From: Haematococcus lacustris
Taxonomy: Eukaryota > Chlorophyta > Chlorophyceae > Chlamydomonadales > Haematococcaceae
Direction of reading: 5' to 3'
NCBI GenBank assembly: GCA_030144725.1
Contig: JASKMD010000027.1
Span: 3,334,842 to 3,398,841 of the forward strand
DNA length: 64,000 bases
Under the pieces are notes generated by a model that saw nothing but the letters and a program-made list of their open reading frames with translations, was not told the DNA's origin and ran no database searches. A program made the translations under genes and the position numbers. Each line of letters opens with the position of its first letter. Within the stretch, counting starts at the first letter, position 1. Below, in pieces: positions 27,082 to 38,310 of the stretch.

Positions 27082-28755
27082 GGCATGGTCAGGGACATGC
27101 AGCGCACCAATGACGACCTCACAAACCGCATGGAAAGCTTGGAGGCAACAATGCGGTCGAAGGTCAGCTTTCCACCTACTGCCCCTCCCCCCCTCCCCCC
27201 TCCCCCTCCCCCTCCCCCTCCCCCTCCCCCTCCCCTCCCCCTCCCCCTCCCCCTCCCCCCTCCCCTCCCCTCCCCTCCCCCTCCCCCTCCCCCTCCCCCC
27301 TCCCCCTCCCCCTCCCCCTCCCCCTCCCCCTCCCCCTCCCCCTCCCCCTCCCCCTCCCCTCCCCCTCCCCCTCCCCCTCCCCCTCCCCTCCCCCTCCCCC
27401 TCCCCCTCCCCCTCCCCCTGCCCCTCCTCTTTAACTCCTCCCGACCCTCGCACACCTTATCCCCCAGCCCTGCCCCCCTCCCTCCCCCCCCCTGCCCCCC
27501 CTGGCCTGCCCTGTGCTGCAGGACCGCAACGCAGTGAGCGCTGAGAGCCGGGCCAGTGATGCGGAGCGCCAGCTGGTGGCGGCCAGTGAGAGCATCATGA
27601 GCCTGAAGACGGACCTCAGCTTCAAGACCATGGCGCTGAACCAAGCAGGTGGGGGGCGCAGGGGGCAGGCAGGAGCAGCAGCGGGGGGGGCAGAGGCATC
27701 TGTGGTGCCAGCAGGGGCAGGTGAGGCGCAGGGCTGACCCGGTCAAAGTCTTGGCCCCTGCATGTGGTATAGGCGGGATAGGGGGAGGGTGTGACCTGGT
27801 GTGGTGTGGGTGTGACCTCGTGTGTGTCCCGCAGGTGAGCGGCTGCAGGCGCTTGAGGCCAGTGAGGCGGCGGCGTCAGCCCGTTGTGAGCTGCTGGAGG
27901 CGCAGCAGGAGTCGCTGAGGAGGGAGGTGGCGGCCAAGCAGCAGGTGGGGCAGCAGGTGGCAGCTGGAGGGGCTAGAGGGCTTCTTTGTAAGGCTACAGA
28001 GGAGGACAGGGTGATAGGAAGCAGGGGGGGGGGGGGGGGGGGAGTGGTGGTAATGGTGGTGTGGTGAGGCTCCTGTGTTGTGGTCGTGGAGTCCTCTGTG
28101 GGCAGTCGACTGCTCAACCCGACAGCAGGGGAGGAGGGGGGCAGGGAGGTGGAAAGGGGGGAGGGGAGGGGAGGGGAGGGGTCAGGCTGTGGAAAAATCC
28201 TGGAGTTGGCCCGGAACCCTGGAGTCAGGAGGGGAGGAGGGGAGGAAGAGGGGGGATGCTGCTGGGACAGCCAGGGTGTGTGGGGGGGGGCAGTCAGGCG
28301 GGAAGGTGGGGGGGGGGCGAGGGGAGGGGGGAGGGGGGAGGGGGGAGGGGTGGGAGGAGGCGTCGGGCGGGAAAGGGCGAGGAGTGGGCCCGGCTCTTCC
28401 ACCTTGCGTGTGTCCAGTGTGGTGTGGGGGGGCTAGAGGAGCGACAGTGTGGGGCAGGGGTGTGGGCAGGGCAGGGCGCTGGAGGGAGGGGGAGGAGGGG
28501 GACAGCAGGATAGGGTGAAGAGGGGGCGGAGGAGAGGAGGACCGCAGGACAGCAAGATCGGGTGAAGAGAGGAGGGAGGGAGGTAGTGTGGGGGAGGAGC
28601 GGAAGGGGCACGTGGGAAGTGGCAAGAGAGGGAAGAGAGGCTGAAGAGGGGAGGACCGAAACAGGGGGCATGCCAGGCCTGGGTGGGGCGGCTGCAGGCA
28701 GTCAGCGCTCATCTTGCTGTGCCTGCTGCTATGTACGGCTGCTGCTAATACTCCT

Positions 28756-28791
<36 letters not shown>

Positions 28792-31700
28792 GTGTGCTGG
28801 CCAGGCTGCTGAGCTGGCTGCCATGGAGGCGCGCAGCCTGCGGGGCGAGGTGGAGGCGCTGGTGGCCAGTGAGCAGGCCCTGCAGCGGACCCGCGCTGCT
28901 CTGACTGAGAGGGAGCAGGAGGTGGAGGTGCGCAGCAGGGGGCGGACTGGGCGCAGGGGGCAGCAGGGGGAGGGCCAGGGCTACTCAGGGAGGTCAAGAA
29001 CTAACCGCTCACCCTCACCATCTCAAGGGAAAAAAAGGTGGAAGAAGAACAAGAACAAAGACTCCTTCAGCAGAACTGTCTGTGCTCATGGTTAATAATA
29101 GTAGCAATAATACCTAACAAGAAGAAAACCGTGCATTCATAGGTGCCGCCTGGGGCGTGGATTGCTCCCACCACTCAACCTCTTACTCTACCCTAACCAC
29201 TCTCAGGCTTGCCCCACCCTTGCTTACCGCACTGAATCCAGCAGTCTATTCAGCCTCTGTGGCTGGCCTGTGCCTGTGCCCTGAACAAGTGGCCTGATGG
29301 TGAAGACATCACCTGGTGCCAGCTGGTACCACCTACCAGTCAGCCCCCTACCAGTCAGCCCTGAAGACGTGCCCTGCTGATAAACTGAAGAGGCCCTGAT
29401 GACGGCTCTGTGTGCAGAATGGCCTGTGCTCTCGCTCCCCCCCAGGCTTGCCCCACCCTTGCTCAACCCACTCAAACCAGCAGACCCTACAAGCAATCGA
29501 GCCCTTTGCTTGCCTGTGCTCTTAGCCCCCACCTCTGTGGCTGGCCTGTGCCTGTGCCCTGAACAAGTGCCGTGTTGCTGGATGAGAATGGCCTGAGCTT
29601 ACATCTCACCACCATGTCCCCCTCATCGCCTGGGAAGACATGAACAGTGTTCATCCTGGCCCGCCTCAGCTGCCTGCTACCTGCTGGTCTGGTACAAGCC
29701 TCTGCCCGCCTTGCGCCACCTTGCCCCCCCGCCTGCCTGCCCCTGCCGCTGCGCTGTTGCCCGGAAGAGGTAGAAGGGAAGGAGAAAAAATACTCCAGCC
29801 GCTGCGCTGCTGCCCTCAGGCCCTGCGCTACCTCAGGCCCTGCCTCAGGGCAGCAGGGGGAGGGCCAGGGCTTGCCTGTGCTCATGGCTGATGACTCATG
29901 GTCCCGCTTCAGTGCCCCTCAGGCCCTGCGCTGCCTTAGCTGCTGGGCTGTGAACACCCCCTCGCTCCCTGACCCTGCCCCGCCTCAAGCCCTGCGCCTT
30001 CACTTGCCTATGACTCACGGCCCCTGCCTGCCTGCTGCTGCCCTCAGGCCCTGCGCCAGTCGCTAGCAGCGGATGACGAGCTGGGCGGCCGGCTGGACGC
30101 CACGCTGCAGCAGGTGGCGGCGCTGCAGGCGCTGGAGGGGCAGCGGGCGGCTGAGCTGGAGGAGGCCAAGGAGGTGTACACTATCCTGTCACGGTGGGGG
30201 TCAGGGGGAGGGCGGGGTCAGCGGGGCGCGGCAGGGGGCTGGGGCCCAGCGGGGGGCAAGCCAGAGCGGGCGGGGTAGAGCGGCTGGGTGGGGTGGGGCA
30301 GGCTGATTGAGCGGGGTGGGGCCTGGCAGCGGGTGGGGCGGGGGATGGGATGGGGAGCATGGGAGTGATGAGGTGAAGAGAGGGAGGGTGCAGAGGGGGA
30401 GGTAGCGGGGTGCTGGCCACGGGGTGGTGGTGGGTGGGACGGGTGGGTGGGGTGGGGATGGGTGGGAGGGGGCGTGGAGGGCCGGGCGTGCGTCAGTGAG
30501 TCAGGGAGGGAGGGGGGTTAACAGGGCTTTGGGCGTGGGGGAAAGGGGGGAGGGGGCGAGGGAAGGGCGATGGGGAGGAAGGGAGCAGGAAGTAAGAGGA
30601 AGTGAGAAGGGAGATGCAGTAAGAGGTGGGGAGGGGAGGGGTGTTTGTGAGGTATACGGCGGAGCGGGAGGGAGGGAACGGGAGGAAGTTTAGTGTGTAC
30701 CGGCCATGTCTGCCCGCTGCCTTAGGGAGGTGGAACGGTTGCGGGCTGAGCTGGTGCGTGCCAAAGATGAGGCGGGACCCGTGCAGCGCCTGGCGGCTGA
30801 GCTGTCCAGCCTGAGGGGAGAGCTGGGCAGGTGCGCCTGGGGGCAGAGCATCAGGGCTACACACAGGTCCACCTTCGATGGAAGAGCAGGGAGTGCAGGC
30901 AGCCACCACCACCCTCCAGCCACCACTCGTGCTGGGATGCAGCCCATCTGTGCGCCTGGGGCCAGCTGGGTGGCTGTGGGCTGCATCCTCCCTCCCTGCC
31001 CTCTATGCCAGTGATGCAGTGACAAGTGATAGGAGTGATAGAGGGGCTGCCTGGTCCAGGCAAGCCTCTGTGACTCAGCCCCTCCCTGCCCTCCGGGGGG
31101 GTTGGGGGTTAGGATTAGGGCGTGGGCGTGGGCAAGGGCACCTCTCTCTACCACCTCCACCAGCTCTGCAGCACTCCCTAGCAGTTAGGGTCAATGTCTA
31201 GACAAGTCTCTGCCCTAGCCCTCCCTTCCCACGCCAAGCCTCTGTGTATCAGTTCCTCCCTGCTCTCTGTCCCCCCTTGGGACTTGCATCTGCCCTGAGC
31301 CCCTGACCCTGAGCCCCTGTGCCCCTGTGGGTTAGGGTTAGGGGTTAGGGTTAACCTAGCCCTAACCCTAACCCGACCCTGAGCCCCTGTGCCCCTGTGC
31401 CCCTGTCCCCCTGACCCTGAGCCTCTGTGCCCTGCATCTGCCCTGCCTTGCATCTGCCCTGAGCCCCTGACCCTGAGCCCCTGTGCCCCTGACCCTGGCT
31501 CTGCAGGCAGCACTCTGCCCTGGACGCAGCCTTGGATGCTCGCGACCTAGCGGAGGCTGAGCTGGGGTCAGCACGTGACATCATTGCAGGTGAACTAGCA
31601 CCCACCCCACCCCACCCCACCCCACCCTACTACTCCACCCCACCCCACCCCACCCCACCCTACTACTCCACCCCACCCCACCCCACCTCACCCCACGGCC

Positions 31701-34700
31701 TGATGCCGCCTGCAGGTCTGCACTCTGAGGTGGACGCCCTGCGGGCCAACCTGCAGGAGGCCTCCATTGCAGTGGAATCTGCCACAGCAGCGGTGGAGGC
31801 GTCCGTGGCAGCAGCTGTGGCAGCACAGGTGGGCAGCCAGGTGGGTAGGCAGGTGGGCAGGCAGGTGGGCAGGCGGATAGGGACCGACCACAACTCCACA
31901 ACCCGCTGAGGGTGGCTATTGTGTTGATATGGCTCATCCTCTGTTACCCCTGCCTGCCATCCCTGCCCGCCACCCCCCTGCTGCTGCCCTGCCTGGTCTG
32001 TCCAGCAACAAGGGGGGCCAAACAACGAGGCCACAGCCGCTGCTGCACTCGCCGCCACCAGCGCGCTGGAGCGGGCCAGTGCCGCCACTGCCAACGTGTC
32101 CAGTGCCCAGGCGGCGCAGATTAAGGCGCTGAGAGAGAAGGTGAGGAGGTGGGGAGGGGCAGGGGCAGGGGCAGTCAGTCGTGCCGGGTCTGCCTGTTGA
32201 GATCATGCTCCATAGCAGGCCCCTAATCAGGCCTGCTGGGCGGGGCATTGCCAAGCTCACTCTCATCATCATCATAACCGTATCTTCATCTAAGTTAGCA
32301 CCATAATCAGGCTCGTTGTCATGGAATGAAGGCATTTGTACACAAACTCCGGTTCTGGGCCATGTCATGATGTCAATGGTAGTGATGCCAGGTCATGAGA
32401 AATCAGGGTCTCCTCACACAGCCTGGTGTGCGTGTCTGCTGTGTGTCGAACAGCTGTGTTCCCATTGGCTGTGACCTGTCATGTGGGCATTGTTTGCTCT
32501 TCTGCCTTCACTCCTCCGGTCCCTGTGGAGCAGCTGCATTGCTTGAGGGGAGGCATAGTGGTGGTAGGGAATGGGGTCAGTGGCACCAGTCAGCAGCCAA
32601 TGGCCTTACACCCCACCCGGCTCCCTCATCAATATTATATGGCACCAGCCAGACAGCCAGCTCCTCCTCATCCTCCTCATCCTCCTCATCCTCCTCATCA
32701 GGCTCATTATCATTGAACAAAGGAAAGGGTACAAAAACTCCAGTTTTGCGTCAAGTCCAGAGCAGGACATGTCCAGTGTGGTGAGGGCATGTCACGAGAA
32801 AGCAGGGCCAGTGGCAGCAAAGGGCGCAGTGGTGAGGGCGGAGAGAGGCATGGTGGATGGCAGGGTCACAGCTAGGTATGGGAGAGGGCGACAGGTCAGT
32901 CTGATGGAGTCCCACTTTTTGAAGCACCGTGAGGTGTGACCAGGTGTGTGACCATATGGTGTGACCCGAGGGTGCTCAGTCCACTGTCCCTGCCCTGCTG
33001 CCAGGACGAGGAGAGCCAAGCGCTGATTGCTGCGCTGCGGGCAGAGCTGGAGAGTGAGGCACGCGCCACTGCTGCCCTGCTGCAGCGCGCTGAGACGCTG
33101 GTCCGAGCCAACGAGGTCTGCAGGGCGGGGCGGGGCAGGGCGGGGGGCTGTGAAGATGACCCTTCCCGTACAGGGCGGCGCTAGACTAGAACCAAGAGAG
33201 GGGGGAAGCATGCCCACATGCATGTGCAAAGTGTGATGTGCGATAGTTTGCGAAGTGCAAAGCCTGCATAGACTAGAGATGAGGGGCCGCCCGGGGTTGT
33301 CCCTATGGTGGTGCAGAAGGTCTGCCAAGGCAAAGCAGGCAGGCAGGTCCACACACAGCCAGGTCCTGGCTCCCTTCTGGGTGCCCTGCCTGGGCCCCTC
33401 CCTCTGACCTAGCCCTGCTGCCTGCCTGGCTCGCCTCTGCCCTGCAGGGTGAGGGTGCAGCCTCCGCAGCTGACCATCTGCAGCGGCTGCAGGCGCAGCT
33501 GGAGGAGCGCAGTGCAGCCGCAGAGGAGGCCAGCGCCCGGGCAGCGTCGCTGGAAGCTGACACCGCAAGGCTCAGGGTGGGCGGGGCGGGGCGGGGCGGG
33601 GCGGGGCGGGGCGGGGCGGGGCGGGGCGGGGCGGGGCGGGGCGGGGCGGGGCGGGGCGGGGCGGGGCGGGGCGGGGCGGGGCGGGGCGGGGCGGGGCGGG
33701 GCGCCAGCCTGCTCATGCTGGTTTTTATTGTGTGTCATCACAAGTGAAGGAGAAGATCAGTCTGACCCAGTTTGACTCAGCGCTGACTGGCCCGGTGTGT
33801 GTTGCGACTGAACAACCGTGCCTCATGCTCCTATGCTGCCAGGCTGAGCTGCGTGGCGCCCGGGAGCAGCTGGCGGCCTATGAGGCAGCCAGCGCAGCCT
33901 CCCCCGCCTCCTCGCCCTCAGCGTCCAGGCGGGCCAGCGGCAGGGAGCCCGGGCCGTCACAGGCGGACCTGGAGGCGGCAAAGCAAGGCGCAGCAGCGGC
34001 CAGGGCGGAGGCAGCAGCGTTACGCAACAAGGTAGGAGCGGAGGGGAGCAGGCCAGGGGTGGCCAGGCCTGCATTGCTGCCCCCCTGCTGCTGCTATTTT
34101 TGCATGGATGAGGAGGGGGTTCAAGGACCATGGCGGGTGGGGTTTGGGCTCTAGCGTGCTGTGTGGCCCACCACCTGCTGCTCTTATGATTCCTCTATGG
34201 ACCCGACACGAGCTTACCTCATGCCCCGCACTCTGACGGCCTACAGGTGTCAGGCCTGGAGGCTGAGCTGGCTGGCCGCGACAAGCAGGTCGCGCTGCTG
34301 CTGGAGGCGACCCGCGGAGGTGAGCCAGCTGGCGAATGGGCTGCAACGCGAGGTGCCGGCAGCTGCATCTGCGCCACCTTACATCTACATCAGGGCTCAG
34401 CCGTCGGAGTCTTGATGTGGACTCTGCCCGGCAAAATATCTGCGATGTGTGACTTGTGTGACGTTTCCCTTGATCGTTTCTGCAGGTCGCGGCTCCTCGG
34501 GCAACACGCAGCTGGCCGCTCTGTCGGAGCAGATAGCAGAGCTCACGGCGCAAAACACTGCAATGAAGGCCAGCGCCAGCCGCCGCGAACAGCTGCTGCT
34601 ACAGACGAGGACCTTCTTGCAGGACAAGGCTGCGGCAGCCGCAGCTGCAGCGGCGTCGGCCTCGCCTCCACCGGCTGGGCTGCTAGGACCCGGCGCGGCC

Positions 34701-35090
34701 CAGTACTTGACGCCGTTGGCTGGGCGCCAGCGAGGGACCAACCAACGGGGAGGTTCGAGCAGTGCCTCCGAGCCGCCCTCGAACCAGGCAATGCCATCAG
34801 CATCGAGCGCTATGAGTAACGGCGTTCATCCTGGCGGACAGCAAGGTAGCAACGGCATGGGAGACGCGCCCGGTAGCCAGAGTGAACGATCGCGCGCTGG
34901 GCCGGGACCTAAGAGGGGCGGCGCCGACAACCCTGGGCAGCCCCCCGCCCCGGGTGGGAATTCAAGGCGCGGTCCCCCAGCACCATCGGCGCTGGGTACG
35001 AGTGAAGGGCGAGGAGGAGTCGTTTGGCGATCCGCAATAGCTCTTAAGAGGTTGGCTGTCACTGTGCGGGCGAACCCCTCGCGACAGTGA
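27082..35090 (+). CDS. Long coiled-coil protein, 5' end missing in the gap
   Basis: Fourteen phase-consistent exons: 27082-27162, 27522-27648, 27835-27944, 28805-28927, 30048-30193, 30726-30830, 31507-31589, 31716-31828, 32006-32140, 33005-33115, 33448-33576, 33843-34031, 34247-34319 and 34486-35090. They give 709 aa to a TGA. Nearly all of it is Ala/Glu/Leu heptad coiled coil (LQALEASEAAASARCELLE; LRAELVRAKDEAGPVQRLA; LIAALRAELESEARATAAL; LEAELAGRDKQVALLLEA). A low-complexity Ser/Pro/Gly basic tail of about 130 residues follows. Such architecture fits golgin-like, centrosomal/basal-body or nuclear-matrix proteins; no diagnostic domain is visible, so function is open. Introns hold most of the simple repeats of this region. 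Confidence 0.82.
27183..27420. repeat. Polypyrimidine (CCCCCT)n array
   Basis: About 240 bp of strand-asymmetric CCCCCT/CCCCT units in an intron of the coiled-coil gene; a mirror-repeat pattern able to form triplex DNA. Confidence 0.95.
31329..31374. repeat. Head-to-head telomeric repeat
   Basis: GGGTTA units (with one extra G) run into GGTTAACC and then CCTAA units over 46 bp, so the G-strand of one array meets the C-strand of another. It lies in an intron of the coiled-coil gene. Confidence 0.9.
33578..33702. repeat. Pentanucleotide array (GGGGC)n
   Basis: About 24 GGGGC units immediately after an exon donor of the coiled-coil gene. It is the same unit, on the opposite strand, as the 600-bp array at 21947. 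Confidence 0.97.
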
Positions 35091-35666
35091 CCTGACGTGC
35101 GATATGCGATGAGGCCCATGCGGCGCATTTTTGTAGTTTGGTAGATGTCAAGCCGTTGTGTCTTGAAGTTCAATATTGAGCACGGAAGGGAGTTGGAATC
35201 AAGACTCAGACACCCACTCTTCTTAAGTAGTGTTGGCTGGCGTGATGCCCACGGCTTCCATGTGCAGCATGGTAAGCGTGTCAGTACCTTTGCTGGTATT
35301 GAGTACTTGATGCGCTGGCAATCATACACACTGCGTGTTATACGCGAAAGACAGCAGGCAGTAATCACTGGGCTCTATACTCAGCTCACTGGGCTCACTG
35401 GGCTCAAACATCCTCACCAATATGGTTTCGTGCACAATTTCTGATCCCTACAGCTCTCATGCGACACCAAAGTAGAGCAAGAGTTGTAACCAAACACAGG
35501 CTGCGAGGTCTCTGCTGTAGAGGCTACTGCTAGTAGCTGGCATGGCTAAGCAGCCACTCCAGTAGCACAGTTCAGTGGGGCGTGGGCCTGGGCCAACTGC
35601 ACAGCGGTGAATGTTTGGCGCCGCTGACACGTCCCGGTCCTAGAACCTGCACATGGGGTGTAGGAG

Positions 35667-36626
35667 ATGCATGAAGTCAAGTCATGTGCCATCCCGGATA
35701 GCACCTCGCAGCTGGTCCCTTTGGGCGTGCAGATGGCAAACTTCAGTGTAGCGGACAAGGTAGAGGCTGCGGAAAAGGAGAGAGCGCAAGAGGAACACGA
35801 CCTCGCAAATGCAACTGACGCCTTGGAGCGTGCGGCCATTCGCAATCGACTTGCAGCCAAGGACCAACTGCTGGCCTCCTACCGAGCAGGTAGCGTGCCC
35901 ACTGTCCCTGTCAGTCACGAAGCACCTGTGAGCATGGTACCTGACGTCTGTGTCTCAATGTCCAGTAGTGTAGTCATGCATGCCTGACGCTTGAAGGTGT
36001 GCAGTGCTATCACTGTGACTAATGCAGGTGATGCATGGAAGCAGCAAGACAGCAAGGCATTGCTGAAGGTGGATGGCCAAGTGCTCATGTATGCCAACAT
36101 CATTGTCATCAACGACCGAGTACAGCCACCAATTGAGTGTCGGATGCGAGCCTTGGTGGACACCGCTGCTGGACTGGAGCTGATGATCCCTCCTTGCAAA
36201 GCACAGCAGCTCCAGTTGCTGGAGCGAAGCCGTGGGCATTTGAAGGGGGTTGAGGAAGGCTGGGTGGAAATGATACAATATGCTCCAGTGTTGGTGAAGC
36301 TGACAAGCGAAGACAGCAGTGGCCGAGAGCAGACTTTCAAGCAGGCAGACCTCACAGTCTATTCAAAAAGCGTTCCACTCGTTGAGCAGGAGGATGTGAG
36401 CGACTCTGCTGGTTGCAGGCAGTCACAGCAACTGTCTGCTGACGGCAACCTGCAGCTCATGCCTGTCAGCAGCCCACCCCGTGGTGACACAGCAACAGCT
36501 ATTATAGGCAGGGAGGGGTTGCGTCAGCTCAGAGTCACTGTGAAGCCAGAGCAGGCGTTGTTGTGCCCAATGGATGAGTATCAGGATGAAATGTGGATGA
36601 AAAGGTGGTGGTGTCTGGTTGTGTAA
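35667..36626 (+). CDS. Retropepsin-like aspartic protease
   Basis: Two exons, 35667-35889 and 36028-36626, give 273 aa. ATG 35731 (MANFSVADKVEAAEKER) is an alternative start, because the first ATG lies in sequence shared with the nuclease element. The N-terminal part is a charged coiled coil. In the second domain, MRALVDTAAGLELMIP has the Asp-Thr-Ala active-site layout of retroviral/DDI1-type aspartic proteases, and AIIGREGLRQLRVTV fits the C-terminal ILGxDxL strand. These folds act as homodimers. No reverse transcriptase or integrase is nearby, so it is a solo or domesticated protease, or a retroelement fragment. The stop overlaps TGTAA. Confidence 0.6.
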
Positions 36627-36944
36627 TCCTGATGTCATGTACTCTTACTGATTCAACCGCATGTTGAGGCATCACAAAACTCCTGATTGTGCTGATGCTT
36701 AATTTTACCAAGGCCCACTATGTGTTTCATTCCATGCGTGCGTGGTCAGCATTTCTGTATGCAATGTGACTGCCATACATTGACGTACTTTTGACATGGC
36801 AAAGCAATCAACCACCTTATGCTAGTGCTAGTGCTAGTGTTTAGACTGCTCAGCAATGCACATTGTGGGCTCGCGTCACGATGCCATTTCCCCCTATCAC
36901 TTACTCACCCACCGCGCTGCAGCAGCGATCACACGCGGTAGGGC
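36627..36944. other. No gene seen
   Basis: AT-richer spacer between the protease gene and the N-terminal nuclease remnant. Neither neighbour visibly extends into it. Confidence 0.45.
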
Positions 36945-37809
36945 CTACCAAACCCATGAGTCCCTGAGATGTCCTTGAAACTCAAGCAGGCCCCGCTGCA
37001 AAGCCACCTCAGCGTGCATGGTCGGAGTCACCACCACCCCACCCTCCCCCACCAGCCAACTGACCTCCAAGCCGCACACCGTGCGGCGCACGTAGGTGCA
37101 CTGCCGCTTGGACCACGCTGGCAGGTGCCCACCACCCAGCCCCCTCACCCCAAATTTGCGCTGGTGCTCGTTAGTGCCCAGCAGGACCTTGGCCCTGGCG
37201 AGGGACACTGACTTCTTGAGCCTGCCAGCGAAGAGCAGCGTGAGAATGTTGCCGATTGCGGTCGGCAGCTGCTCGCCGACGTGGTCCACCATGTTGGTGT
37301 CAAAAAGGTAGCGGGGGGTTGCTTCGAGGCGGGCACGGAGGTCGGGGTGCGCGGCGAGCACGGCAGCGACTGCTGCGCTTGGCCGAGTATTCTCGCCATC
37401 TCCGGGCAGGCCGCGGCACAGCTTTCGGAACAAATTCTCGCAGCTCAGAACCGGCTCAGCTCTGTGGGAAGGCATACCATAGCGCTTGCGGCAAATGCTC
37501 GGTCAACTGAGCAAGTTTACATTTCCGACCATGAAATGTATTGCAAATCCAGTCTTACATAAAACGCGCATTATCGCATTGCAGCAGACGCAGCAAACGT
37601 TACATCAAATGATGGAGTAGATGGTCGGCAGTCCGGCCATGAAATGTATTGTTCCTAACGCGGGCAGCGCGGGCCTCTCCTGAAGCTTCTCTTCTGCGCT
37701 GTGCCTCGGTGAGTTCAGGCTGTGCTGCCTCGTCGCGGTCAAATATGTCGAGGTCGGGGTCCTCCGGCACTGGTCTCGGCATACCGCTTCGTCTCTTCTT
37801 CCTCGCCAT

Positions 37810-38310
37810 ATACAATAGCAACGCGAGGCAGCTACAAATACTAAGGATTTTTATGTTTGTCACACACATGTCTACACATGTTTACTCTTCTTGAGACCCC
37901 AACCAACCCGACCAAGCTGACATCAGCAGCAAACATGTAGCATCCCGCTGACAGTCTGGTCATCACAAGGTGTGAGTGTCGCTGCTGCGCGCAAGCAGCC
38001 AAAGAAGCAAACAAACCTCTTGCAACATCCCCGTAATGTTTAGGCATTACTCTGTTGAGGGTGAGGACTTTGGCATTGGTGGTGCGCTTCTGTTATGGCA
38101 CGTGATAACGTGGCTCAGACACCCACTCTTCCTAAGGACGTCAAATGCTTGTTAGGAAGGAAGTTGAGGTGGCTACCACTGACTTGCCATCGACAGCAGC
38201 CTGCACATTACAGCGTTGGCAACAAGTCCTACAAGCATCACCCCAACACATCTACACACGAACTCTCCTGCAGGTTGATGAACTGTGTGTTTCCCATTCC
38301 CAGTCTACCT
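37810..38310. other. No gene seen
   Basis: Sequence between the 5' end of nuclease copy 2 and the outer edge of the left 1,861-bp arm. No conserved reading frame was found. Confidence 0.45.

Larger units (their letters stand above)
35443..37809 (-). pseudogene. Fanzor/TnpB-like nuclease, gutted copy 2
   Basis: The N-terminal part (ATG 37809; MARKKRRSGMPRPVPEDPD; then about 37475-36945 with ENLFRKLCRGLPGDGENTRP, LFAGRLKKSVSLARAKVLL, LPAWSKRQCTYVRRTVCGL) matches copy 1 at 51.6-54.2 kb. It lacks roughly 85 codons after HGR. The C-terminal exon (35646 downward, RDVSAAPNIHRC) keeps the same splice position but has TAG where copy 1 has Tyr, and Leu to Pro in the RuvC-III motif. The middle, including RuvC-I and II, is absent; the interval holds an opposite-strand protease gene. 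Copy 2 is certainly dead. Confidence 0.8.

Noticed and set aside
26434..27746. Minus-strand frame across the N gap
   Set aside because: Most of it is undefined sequence and polypyrimidine repeat; the plus-strand exon at 27082-27162 is splice-consistent.
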